Positions 1-6,266 of a stretch of DNA of 12,173 nt are shown here, one piece after another. Position 1 is the stretch's first letter; each line of letters begins with the position of its first letter. The DNA lies in assembly GCA_046153015.1 (NCBI GenBank), contig JBJXGF010000248.1, positions 1-12,173 of the forward strand. Direction: 5' to 3'. Under the pieces are notes generated by a model. That model did not search any database. It was not told the DNA's origin and was given only the letters and a program-made list of their open reading frames with translations. The position numbers and the translations under genes are program-made. The stretch comes from JBJXGF01 sp046153015 (GTDB lineage: Bacteria; Actinomycetota; Acidimicrobiia; Acidimicrobiales; CAIXPF01).

Positions 1-17
1 GGGGGGCCCCCCCCCCC
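1..17. other. G6-C11 homopolymer run at window edge
   Basis: The window opens with six G followed by eleven C, which includes a perfect 12-bp G6C6 palindrome. No function is evident. Runs like this are prone to sequencing and assembly errors and may mark a contig end. About 80 bp of non-coding sequence separate it from the first gene. Confidence 0.6.
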
Positions 18-38
18 GGACAAGCGCGGCTGAGCGCC

Positions 39-44
39 TACACT
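39..44 (+). promoter_or_regulatory. Possible -10 box (TACACT) of the first TetR-type gene
   Basis: TACACT fits the actinobacterial TAnnnT -10 pattern and would start transcription near position 51. That leaves a leader of about 30 nt to the TTG at 82 or about 50 nt to the GTG at 100. No -35 element is recognisable. This is inferred from pattern only. Confidence 0.3.
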
Positions 45-81
45 GCCCGGCTCTAGCGCCCGGCCACCGCTCGCGTCGCCC

Positions 82-816
82 TTGGGGCGGCGGGCGCCGG
101 TGAGCTGGGCCGAGCCGGGGCCCTGGGAGGTGCGCGTGGGGGAGTCGCTGTCCTTGGAGGAGCTGGTGGCGCGGGCGTCCCCGCTCGTGGCCAGCCTGGG
201 GCGGGGCTTCTCGCTGCCCCGGGTCGCCCGTGAGCTGGGCGTGAGCAGCGACGAGGTGCGTGAGCTCGTCGCCGACCGCACCGAGCTCCTGCTCGAGATC
301 GCCGACGCCGCCATCGCCTCGGCGCCGCCCCTCGAGCCCGGCGCCGGCCCCTGGGATTACCGCCTCTTCGAGCTGGTCTGGCGGGTGGGGCGGGAGCTGG
401 CCGCGCTGCCCGAGGCGTGGAGCGCAGCGGTGCTGGCCGGCGCGGCGACCGGGCCGGGCATGATCCGCTTCCTCGACGACGTGATGGGCCTGCTCCTCGA
501 GGCGGGGCTCGACCGCACCGAGGCCGACGAGGCGTGCCAGCACATCGTCGTGTTCCTCGCCGGCTGGCGCCAGGAGTTGGCCGCGGTCGAGGCGCGGGTG
601 GAGCACGCGGTCGTGCGGAGGCGCCGGGACCGCCTGCGCGGCATGCTGAGCACCTACCCCGGCCTGTCGTCGCTGGCGCCCTACTACCTCGACGTGCCCC
701 TCGACGAGGCCATCCCCCGCAGCCTGCGCCTGCTCGTCGACGGCATCGCGGCCGGCGCCGCCCGAGCCCCGAGCGGGGTCAGTCAGCGCCGGGCCGGACG
801 GCCGGGCTGGGGCTGA
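82..816 (+). CDS. TetR-type regulator with diverged DNA-binding helix
   Basis: The predicted protein has 244 aa and is all-helical, with a TetR-like layout. A helix-turn-helix-like region lies at about residues 26-72 (GFSLPRVARELGVSSDEV at 42-59), followed by a long ligand-domain-like part. That part ends in the TYPGLSSLAPYY...DEAIPRSLRLLVDGI pattern (191-222) typical of TetR C-terminal domains. The usual aromatic YxHF signature after the recognition helix is absent; VRELVADRTELL stands there instead, so DNA contacts may differ or be lost. It aligns by eye with the TetR gene at 1653-2333, sharing VAR-LGV, DELL-like and GPWD-RL segments, which suggests paralogues. The start is uncertain: TTG at 82 has no clear Shine-Dalgarno sequence, and GTG at 100 lies in the same frame behind a G-rich stretch and loses only six residues. 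The stop codon is the first triplet of a 13-bp tandem repeat. The regulated genes are unknown. Confidence 0.75.
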   Translation: MGRRAPVSWAEPGPWEVRVGESLSLEELVARASPLVASLGRGFSLPRVARELGVSSDEVRELVADRTELLLEIADAAIASAPPLEPGAGPWDYRLFELVWRVGRELAALPEAWSAAVLAGAATGPGMIRFLDDVMGLLLEAGLDRTEADEACQHIVVFLAGWRQELAAVEARVEHAVVRRRRDRLRGMLSTYPGLSSLAPYYLDVPLDEAIPRSLRLLVDGIAAGAARAPSGVSQRRAGRPGWG

Positions 817-865
817 CGGCTAGGACTGATGGCTAGGACTGACGGCTAGGACTGACGGCTAGGAC
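814..865. repeat. Four 13-bp tandem repeats spanning a convergent gene junction
   Basis: The unit TGACGGCTAGGAC occurs at 814-826, 827-839 (one change, TGATGG), 840-852 and 853-865. The TGA of the first unit is the stop of the + strand gene. The CTA of the last unit (859-861) is the TAG stop of the - strand gene. Because 13 is not a multiple of 3, successive units place TGA in all three forward frames and TAG in all three reverse frames. Every unit also contains CTAG, a tetranucleotide usually rare in bacteria. Confidence 0.95.
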
Positions 866-1572
866 CCGCCGGCCACGCCTCGCAGCAGCAGCGCCACCCT
901 TGGCTCGAGCTCGTCGGCCCCGCCGGCGCGGGTCAGCTCGTCGCCGGCGGCCTGCAGGTGGGGCAGCTGCCCGAGCAGCTCGGCCGCCGCCTCACGCCGC
1001 CGCCGCCAACGAGGGTCGCCGTCGCGCCCGTCGGGCGGGTCGTGCCAGCGCAGTGCGGCGCCCAGCACGAGGTCGAGCAGCGCGCCGAACACCAGCGCGG
1101 TCTCGGCTGGCGGCAGCTCCCGCTCGGCAAGGAGACCGAGCAGCTCATCGCTCACCGACAGCATGCCGGGGCTGGTCATGAGGCTGGCCGCCCCCACAGA
1201 GGCGGCCACCGGCGCCGCTGCGCACAGCACGTCGAAAAGGTCGAGCGCGAGGCCGGTGACCCGCTCCTCCCAGCCGTCGCCGTCGCCGACCGCGCCGCCG
1301 ATGGTGGGGCCCCGCGAGATCTTGGTTCTCGAGACCTTGCTGATCGAGGCGTCGATCACGCCGAGCAGCAGGTCCTGCTTGTCGGTGAAGTGCCAGTAGA
1401 GCGACGAGAGCCCGGCGCCGACCTCTTCGGCGACCCGCCGCATCGTGACGGCCTCCACGCCTTCTTTCTCGATGATCGCCGCGGTCGCCTCGATGACGGT
1501 CGCGCGATCGAACAGGGCGGGGCGACCGACCCGGCGTCTCGCCGGTCGATCGCCTTGGTCAGTCGCAGCCAA
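859..1572 (-). CDS. TetR family transcriptional regulator
   Basis: This is a TetR-family repressor-type protein of 237 aa, counted from the chosen start. An Arg-rich N-terminal arm (RPARRRVGRP, 9-18) is followed by a canonical N-terminal helix-turn-helix: ATAAIIEKEGVEAVTMRRVA at 29-48 and SSLYWHF at 56-62, with the signature YWHF intact, then KQDLL. The remainder is the ligand-binding and dimerisation domain, ending in an ELEPRVALLLRG motif seen in TetR C-terminal helices. The frame also offers TTG at 1587, but the TTG at 1572 has GGAGGGA (1583-1577) five nt upstream, so I prefer it. The gene lies downstream of the TetR gene at 1653-2333 with an 80-nt gap, so the two could be co-transcribed, although a -10 candidate lies in between. 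It converges on the first TetR-type gene. Ligand and operator are not deducible. Confidence 0.9.
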   Translation of the reverse strand: MAATDQGDRPARRRVGRPALFDRATVIEATAAIIEKEGVEAVTMRRVAEEVGAGLSSLYWHFTDKQDLLLGVIDASISKVSRTKISRGPTIGGAVGDGDGWEERVTGLALDLFDVLCAAAPVAASVGAASLMTSPGMLSVSDELLGLLAERELPPAETALVFGALLDLVLGAALRWHDPPDGRDGDPRWRRRREAAAELLGQLPHLQAAGDELTRAGGADELEPRVALLLRGVAGGS

Positions 1573-1576
1573 CGAT

Positions 1577-1583
1577 TCCCTCC
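1577..1583 (-). promoter_or_regulatory. Ribosome binding site GGAGGGA deciding the TetR start
   Basis: GGAGGGA on the - strand sits 4 nt before the TTG at 1572-1570. It would fall inside the coding sequence if the farther TTG at 1587 were the start, which favours the shorter protein. Confidence 0.65.
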
Positions 1584-1623
1584 GCAACGGGTGCAGGCCA
1601 TACCAGTGTTCGCCCGGGCGTCG

Positions 1624-1629
1624 AGTCTA
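1624..1629 (-). promoter_or_regulatory. Possible -10 box (TAGACT) for the TetR gene 859-1572
   Basis: TAGACT on the - strand fits TAnnnT and would initiate near 1617, leaving a leader of about 45 nt that contains the GGAGGGA site. No clear -35 was seen. Pattern-based only. Confidence 0.35.
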
Positions 1630-1652
1630 CACGGGGGGTGCGCGGGCGGCGG

Positions 1653-2333
1653 TCACCACGCCGGGTCGGTGGAGGGCTCGCGCCGCAGCCCGTCGACCAC
1701 CTGCGCCAACAGGCGGCGGTAGGCCTCCGCGGCGTCCTGGGCCCGGGGGCGGTCGCTGCGCCCGATCCGCTCGAGACGCTCGGCCACGAGGGGGTGGGCT
1801 GCGGCGGCGGCGGCCCGCAGGGCCTTGGCGCGCCGGCGCACCAGTGGGTCCGAGGCCCGCTCCCGGGCCGCCGCGTGCTCCGCCGACCACCCGAAGATCA
1901 GCACGAACAGGCCCCGGAACGCGGCCCCCACCCGCTCGGGCTGCGCGCCCGACTCAGCCAACAGGGACATCATGGTCTCACCCAGCCGGGCGGCGCCGTC
2001 GCCGATGGCGAGGCCGGCGTCGCTGGCCAGCTGGCTCGCCTCTTCGAACGGGCGGACCTGCTCGCGCAGGCTGACGAGGTAGGCCACGAGGCGCTCGTCC
2101 CACGGGCCGGGCGGCGGGCCGGGCAGCGCCTTGAGCGCTCGGTCGACCGCGGCGAGCACCAGCTCGTCGGCGTCGGCGAAGTGCCAATGGAGCGCCTGGA
2201 CGGGGACGCCGAGCTGGCGCGCCACGCGCCGAAGAGTCAGCCCCGCCGGGCCCACCTCGTGGAGCACATCAGTGGCGGCCTCGACGATCTCGTCGACCGA
2301 CGGCGCGCCGTCAAGCTTCCGCTGATCCTGCAT
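1653..2333 (-). CDS. TetR family regulator, divergent from the AKR-MFS-aminotransferase operon
   Basis: The predicted protein is a 226-aa TetR-family regulator. The helix-turn-helix covers about residues 12-60: VDEIVEAATDVLHEVG, then GLTLRRVARQLGVPVQALHW, then HFADADELVLAAVDRAL. The family hallmark HWHF is at 49-52. The C-terminal part is Ala- and Arg-rich and helical, matching a ligand-binding and dimerisation domain; the total length is normal for TetR. The reading frame stays open far upstream, antisense to the operon. The ATG at 2333 is chosen because it places the helix-turn-helix at the usual distance from the N-terminus and has a GGGG just upstream; a GTG at 2369 would add 12 residues. 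The gene is divergent from the aldo/keto reductase across 177 bp, the classic arrangement for a local repressor of the neighbouring operon and of itself. Which small molecule it senses is unknown. Confidence 0.9.
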   Translation of the reverse strand: MQDQRKLDGAPSVDEIVEAATDVLHEVGPAGLTLRRVARQLGVPVQALHWHFADADELVLAAVDRALKALPGPPPGPWDERLVAYLVSLREQVRPFEEASQLASDAGLAIGDGAARLGETMMSLLAESGAQPERVGAAFRGLFVLIFGWSAEHAAARERASDPLVRRRAKALRAAAAAAHPLVAERLERIGRSDRPRAQDAAEAYRRLLAQVVDGLRREPSTDPAW

Positions 2334-2367
2334 GTCCCCGACGCCCGCTCGGTCTGATGCCGGGCGC

Positions 2368-2373
2368 ACCTTA
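2368..2373 (-). promoter_or_regulatory. Possible -10 box (TAAGGT) of the divergent TetR gene
   Basis: TAAGGT on the - strand fits TAnnnT. Initiation near 2361 would give a leader of about 28 nt with GGGG just before the ATG at 2333. It lies in one of the few AT-containing patches of the divergent region. Pattern-based. Confidence 0.35.
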
Positions 2374-2476
2374 ACGGGGCGGTCAGCGCCGGGCACGCCG
2401 AAACGGGCGATTGTTCGAGAAATCTCCTCGGCGAGGGCGGCGCCACCGGGGGCGCCGACCGCCGGCGCGGCTGCGG

Positions 2477-2497
2477 GACGGGTCCGACGGGTCCGAC
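2477..2497. repeat. Direct repeat GACGGGTCC x2 + GAC, operator candidate
   Basis: GACGGGTCC occurs at 2477-2485 and again at 2486-2494, followed by a partial third GAC. The first copy with its preceding G also forms a GGAC-GG-GTCC dyad. The repeat lies directly against the -10 box of the aldo/keto reductase promoter, at about -34 to -14 from the predicted start of transcription. A repressor bound here would block RNA polymerase. The divergent TetR protein is the natural candidate; this is inference. Confidence 0.5.
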
Positions 2498-2503
2498 TAC
2501 CGT
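2498..2503 (+). promoter_or_regulatory. Leaderless-type -10 box (TACCGT) of the AKR operon
   Basis: TACCGT ends 7 nt before the ATG at 2511. Transcription would therefore begin at or next to the start codon, giving a leaderless mRNA. No Shine-Dalgarno sequence precedes this ATG, in keeping with that reading. GACT (2495-2498) and AGTC (2507-2510) form a small dyad around the box. Confidence 0.55.
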
Positions 2504-2510
2504 TCGAGTC

Positions 2511-3449
2511 ATGGAGACGCGCAGGATCGGCTCGCTCGAGGTGTCCGTGGTGGGCCTCGGCTGCAACAACTTCGGCATGGCCATCGACGAGGCGCAGACC
2601 GCCGAGGTGGTGAACGCGGCGATCGACGCCGGCGTCACCTACTTCGACTGCGCCGACATCTACGGATCCGGGAAGTCGGAGGTGTTCCTCGGCAAGGCGC
2701 TCGGCAAGCGCCGGGACCAGATCGTGCTGGCCACCAAGTTCGGCTTCACCGGCTCGGCCGACGAGGGCTATCAGCCCGGCTCCGCCGCTTGGGTCCGCAA
2801 GGCCGTCGAGCGCAGCCTCGGCAAGCTCGGCGTCGAGCACATCGACCACTACCAGCTCCACCGCCCCGATCCCGACACGCCGATCGAGGAGACTCTCGGC
2901 GCGCTCGACCAGCTCGTCGCCGAGGGCAAGGTCCGCGAGATCGGCTGCTCCAACTTCTCCGCCGAGCAGATCAACGAGGCGGCCGAGACCTCCACGGCGA
3001 AGGGGCTCGCCCGCTTCGTCACCTGCCAGAACCACTACTCGCTGTTCACCCGCGAGCCGGAGACGACCGGCGTGCTCGCCGCCTGCGTCGAGCGCAACGT
3101 CGGCTTCGTGCCGTTCTTCCCGCTCGAGTCGGGGCTCCTCAGCGGCAAGTACCGCAGGGGCGAGGAGCTCCCGGCCGACAGCCGCCTCGCCAAGTGGGGC
3201 AAGCGCGGCCAGGCCTTCATCAACGACGAGCGGCTCGCGGTGGTCGAGCAGCTGTCGGCGTACGCCGCCGAGCGGGGCCACAGCCTGCTCGAGCTGGCCA
3301 TGTCGTGGCTGGCGACCAACCCGGCGGTGGCCACCGTGATCGCCGGCGCCACCCGAGCCGAGCAGGTGCGAGCCAACGCCGCGTCGGTCGGCTGGGCGAT
3401 GACTGCGGCCGAGCGGGCCGACATCGACCGCATCTGTCAGGGAGGCTAG
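2511..3449 (+). CDS. Aldo/keto reductase
   Basis: This is a cytosolic NADPH-dependent oxidoreductase of the aldo/keto reductase family (TIM barrel), 312 aa, normal length. The N-terminal VVGLGCNNFG (13-22) is the usual first strand. The catalytic tetrad is complete: D46 in FDCADIYG, Y51, K76 in ATKFG and H117 in YQLHRPD. GCSNFS (145-150) and CQNHYSLF (172-179) are further family blocks. The cofactor-binding C-terminus is seen in AGATRAEQVRANAAS (278-292), which carries the R-xx-Q-xxx-N pattern. The protein most resembles the broad group that reduces aldehydes and ketones to alcohols; the substrate cannot be read from the sequence. It is the first gene of the + strand operon, with the exporter starting 9 nt after its stop. 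Control is probably through the divergent TetR gene. Confidence 0.95.
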   Translation: METRRIGSLEVSVVGLGCNNFGMAIDEAQTAEVVNAAIDAGVTYFDCADIYGSGKSEVFLGKALGKRRDQIVLATKFGFTGSADEGYQPGSAAWVRKAVERSLGKLGVEHIDHYQLHRPDPDTPIEETLGALDQLVAEGKVREIGCSNFSAEQINEAAETSTAKGLARFVTCQNHYSLFTREPETTGVLAACVERNVGFVPFFPLESGLLSGKYRRGEELPADSRLAKWGKRGQAFINDERLAVVEQLSAYAAERGHSLLELAMSWLATNPAVATVIAGATRAEQVRANAASVGWAMTAAERADIDRICQGG

Positions 3450-3458
3450 GCGCCGCCC

Positions 3459-5018
3459 GTGGACGACCTCGCCCAGCCCGGGGGGCCCGGCGCCGGCGTC
3501 GCCGCCGCCGGCCATCCCGAGCGGTGGCGCATCCTGGCCGTGCTCGACATCTGCCTGGTGATGGTGGTGATGGCGGTCAGCTCGCTGAACGTGGCCATCC
3601 CCACCCTCATCCGGGATCTGGCCGCGTCGCCCAGCCAGATCCAGTGGATCGTCGACGCCTACGCCCTCGTCTTCGCCGGCCTGCTGCTGCCCTGCGGCGC
3701 GCTCGGCGACCGCTTCGGGCGCAAGGGTGCGCTGCTCACCGGGCTCGGCGTGTTCGCGGCGGCGGCGTTGGCGTCGACGCTGGCCGACGACGCCGCGCAG
3801 CTGATCGGCGCCCGGGCCGTGATGGGCGTGGGGGCGGCGCTGATCATGCCGGCCACGCTGTCGATCATCACCACGGTGTTCCCCGCGCACGAGCGGCCCA
3901 AGGCCATCGCCACCTGGGCGGCCTTCGCCGGCGCGGGCGGCGCCCTCGGTCCGGTCATCTCGGGCCTGTTGCTCTCGCGGTTCTGGTGGGGGTCGATCTT
4001 CTTCATCAACGTGCCGGTGGCGCTCGTGGCCGCAGGGCTGATCGTCCGCAAGGCGCCCACCTCCCGCGACCCCGCCGAGGCCCGCCTCGACCCGCTCGGC
4101 GCCGGCCTGTCGGTGCTGGGCTTCGGAACCCTGCTCTACGGCATCATCCAGGGCCCCGAGCACGGCTGGACGAGCGGCTCGGTGCTCGGCGCGTTCGCGC
4201 TGGGCGCCGCCGCGCTCGGGCTGTTCGTCTGGGTGGAGCTGCGCAGCGCCGCCCCCATGCTCGACCCCCGGCTGTTCAAGATCCCGGCGTTCGCGATGGG
4301 GAGCTGGATCATCACCGCGGTGTTCTTCGGGATGTTCGGCTTCTTCTTCCTCATCAGCCAGTACCTGCAGCTGGTGAAGGGGTACTCGCCGCTGCGGGCG
4401 GCCTTCGCCACCCTGCCCTCGGCGGCCACGATGATCGCGGTGGCCCCGCGGGCGCCGGCGCTGGCCGGCCGCATTGGGGCCAAGCGCTCGGTGAGCGTGG
4501 CGCTGCTGCTGGTGGCCGCCGGGTTGGGCCTGTGCGCATTGCTGCGGCCCGGCACCCCCTACGTGGCCGTGGCGCCGATCCTGGTGCTGCTCGCCGCCGG
4601 TTCGGCGCTGACGATGCCGGTGGCCACCTCGGCGATCGTGTCCTCGCTGCCCCTGGCCAAGGCCGGGGTGGGCTCGGCGGTGAACGACACCACCCGCGAG
4701 GTCGGCGGCGCGCTCGGCATCGCGGTGCTCGGCTCGATCCTGTCCTCGGGCTACCGGGCGTCGGCCGCCGGGCTGGCCGAGGGGCTCCCGGCCAACGCCG
4801 CGCCGCTGGTGAGGGACTCGCTCGGCGGGGCGCTGCGCGCCGCGGAGACCGCCCTGCCCGTCGATCTCGCCGACACCGTGCTGGTCGGGGCCCGGGCCGC
4901 GTTCGCCGACGGCACGCAGGCCGCGTTCGCGGTGGCCGCAGCGGTGATGGTCGTCACCGCGCTGGCCGTGATCCGCTGGTTCCCCGCCGCCGCGCACCTC
5001 CACCGGGGCGAGGGCTGA
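3459..5018 (+). CDS. MFS drug:H+ antiporter, DHA2 (14-TM) family
   Basis: This inner-membrane transporter of the major facilitator superfamily (519 aa) has about 14 hydrophobic segments, as in EmrB/QacA-type multidrug exporters driven by the proton gradient. Motif A of the loop between TM2 and TM3 is clear (GALGDRFGRKG, 80-90). The motif B arginine is R119 in GARAVMGVGAALIMPATLS. The antiporter motif C region is GAGGALGPVISGLL (158-171). The DHA2-type NDTTREVGGALG lies at 409-420. The first 20 residues are a Gly/Ala/Pro-rich cytosolic tail. The GTG start lies 9 nt after the reductase stop codon; GGAGG (3441-3445) overlaps the end of that gene at a longish 13-nt distance. The two genes surely share a transcript. 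Substrate is unknown, but the context suggests a product of the neighbouring reductase or aminotransferase. Confidence 0.93.
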   Translation: MDDLAQPGGPGAGVAAAGHPERWRILAVLDICLVMVVMAVSSLNVAIPTLIRDLAASPSQIQWIVDAYALVFAGLLLPCGALGDRFGRKGALLTGLGVFAAAALASTLADDAAQLIGARAVMGVGAALIMPATLSIITTVFPAHERPKAIATWAAFAGAGGALGPVISGLLLSRFWWGSIFFINVPVALVAAGLIVRKAPTSRDPAEARLDPLGAGLSVLGFGTLLYGIIQGPEHGWTSGSVLGAFALGAAALGLFVWVELRSAAPMLDPRLFKIPAFAMGSWIITAVFFGMFGFFFLISQYLQLVKGYSPLRAAFATLPSAATMIAVAPRAPALAGRIGAKRSVSVALLLVAAGLGLCALLRPGTPYVAVAPILVLLAAGSALTMPVATSAIVSSLPLAKAGVGSAVNDTTREVGGALGIAVLGSILSSGYRASAAGLAEGLPANAAPLVRDSLGGALRAAETALPVDLADTVLVGARAAFADGTQAAFAVAAAVMVVTALAVIRWFPAAAHLHRGEG

Positions 5019-5027
5019 GGCCGCGCC

Positions 5028-5033
5028 TACGCT
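5028..5033 (+). promoter_or_regulatory. Leaderless-type -10 box (TACGCT) before the aminotransferase
   Basis: TACGCT lies in the 21-bp gap after the exporter gene and ends 6 nt before the ATG at 5040. It is the same geometry seen before the methyltransferase and Ppx genes. The aminotransferase may therefore have its own leaderless transcript as well as read-through from upstream. Confidence 0.5.
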
Positions 5034-5039
5034 TGGCCG

Positions 5040-6266
5040 ATGGCCGTCTCCGCCTACCTGCACCCGTACGCCAAACCGGCGAAGCCCGCCGCCGAGTTCC
5101 GCACGATCGTGCGGGGCGAGGGGGCCTGCGTGTGGGACGCGCAGGGCAACCGCTACGTCGACGGGCTGGCCAACCTGTGGTGCTGCAACGTCGGCCACGG
5201 CCGCGAGGCCATCGTCGAGGCGGCCGCCGCGCAGATGCGCCGCCTCGCGGCCTACAACACCTTCGACCCGTTCAGCAACGAGCCGTCCGAGGCCATCGCC
5301 GAACGCCTCGCCGGGCTCGCGCCGATTCCCGACGCTCGGGTGATGCTCACCAGCTCGGGCTCCGAGGCGGTCGACACGGCGCTCAAGCTGGCCCGCCTCG
5401 CCCACCACCAGGCCGGCCGCCCGGAGCGCACGCTCGTGGTCTCCCGGGAGAGCGGCTACCACGGCGTGACCTACGGCGGCCTCACCGCGCAGGGCATCGC
5501 CGCCAACCGCACCGGCTTCGGGGAGCTGCTCCCCGGCTTCGAGCACGTGCCCCACCACGACGTCGAGGCGGCGGCGCGCGTCTTCGCCGAGCACGGCGAC
5601 CGCATCGCGGCGGTGATCGCCGAGCCCGTGCAGGGCGCCGGGGGCGTGCACCCGCCGGCGCCGGGCTATCTCGAGGGGCTGCGCCGCCTTTGCGATGACC
5701 ACGGCGCGTTCCTCATCCTCGACGAGGTGATCTGCGGCTTCGGCCGGCTCGGGGCCTGGTTCGGTGCGCAGCGCTACGGCGTGACGCCCGACCTCGTCAC
5801 GTTCGCGAAGGGCGTCACCTCCGGCTACGTCCCCCTCGGCGGGGTGCTGCTCGGCGCGGCGGTGCGGGCGCCGCTCGAGGCCGACCCGGAATTCGTGCTG
5901 CGCCACGGCCACACCTACGCGGGCCATCCCACCGCCTGCGCCGCCGGCCTCGCCAACCTGGACCTGATCGCCGAGGAGGGCCTCTGCGGGCGGGCCGAGG
6001 CGATCGGCAAGCTGCTGGCCGACGGGCTGCGCAGCCTCGCGGGCGACGGCCTGCTGACCGACGTGCGCGGCGAGGGCGCGGTGTGGGCCGCGGTGCTGCC
6101 GGAGGGGGTGGAGCCCTACGGGGTGCGCGACCGCATGCTGGCGCGAGGGGTGATCGCCCGTCCGCTGGCCGATTGCATCGCGTTCTGCCCGCCGCTCGTG
6201 ATCAGCGAGGCCGAGATCGGCCAGTGCGTCGACGCGCTGGCCGCCGCGCTCAGGCCGCCTGCCTGA
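5040..6266 (+). CDS. Class III (omega-type) PLP-dependent aminotransferase
   Basis: This is a cytosolic pyridoxal-phosphate enzyme of fold type I, class III aminotransferases, 408 aa (somewhat shorter than the common 430-460). The N-terminal segment EGACVWDAQGNRYVDGLANLWCCNVGHGR (28-56) resembles omega-amino acid:pyruvate and polyamine-type transaminases, including the LWC and NVGHG blocks. The phosphate-binding SSGSEA is at 105-110 and GYHG at 139-142. AEPVQG is at 194-199. The aspartate that pairs with the pyridine nitrogen is D228 in LILDEV. The Schiff-base lysine is K257 in TFAKGVTSGYVPLG, and the T of HTYAGHP is at 292. Such enzymes move an amino group between an amine or omega-amino acid and a keto acid; the exact substrate is not readable. 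It sits 21 bp behind the exporter gene, and its 3' end overlaps the convergent second exporter by 17 bp. Confidence 0.93.
   Translation: MAVSAYLHPYAKPAKPAAEFRTIVRGEGACVWDAQGNRYVDGLANLWCCNVGHGREAIVEAAAAQMRRLAAYNTFDPFSNEPSEAIAERLAGLAPIPDARVMLTSSGSEAVDTALKLARLAHHQAGRPERTLVVSRESGYHGVTYGGLTAQGIAANRTGFGELLPGFEHVPHHDVEAAARVFAEHGDRIAAVIAEPVQGAGGVHPPAPGYLEGLRRLCDDHGAFLILDEVICGFGRLGAWFGAQRYGVTPDLVTFAKGVTSGYVPLGGVLLGAAVRAPLEADPEFVLRHGHTYAGHPTACAAGLANLDLIAEEGLCGRAEAIGKLLADGLRSLAGDGLLTDVRGEGAVWAAVLPEGVEPYGVRDRMLARGVIARPLADCIAFCPPLVISEAEIGQCVDALAAALRPPA

Noticed and set aside
1573..1587. TTG at 1587 as start of the TetR gene
   Set aside because: The strong GGAGGGA site lies inside this extension and is correctly placed for the TTG at 1572.
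1611..1620. Perfect palindrome CGCCCGGGCG upstream of a TetR gene
   Set aside because: A 10-bp all-GC palindrome is common by chance at this composition, and it has no second copy or extended symmetry.
2411..5698. Long + strand reading frame overlapping the reductase and exporter
   Set aside because: It is an out-of-frame shadow with an Arg/Gly/Pro/Ala-rich translation and no recognisable domain. The same holds for the long frames at 6646-8670, 6116-8155 and 9011-11569.
1653..5927. Very long - strand reading frame continuing upstream of the TetR gene
   Set aside because: The part beyond 2333 is antisense to well-supported reductase, exporter and aminotransferase genes and translates to low-complexity His/Arg/Gly/Glu-rich sequence. 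It is open only because of GC bias.
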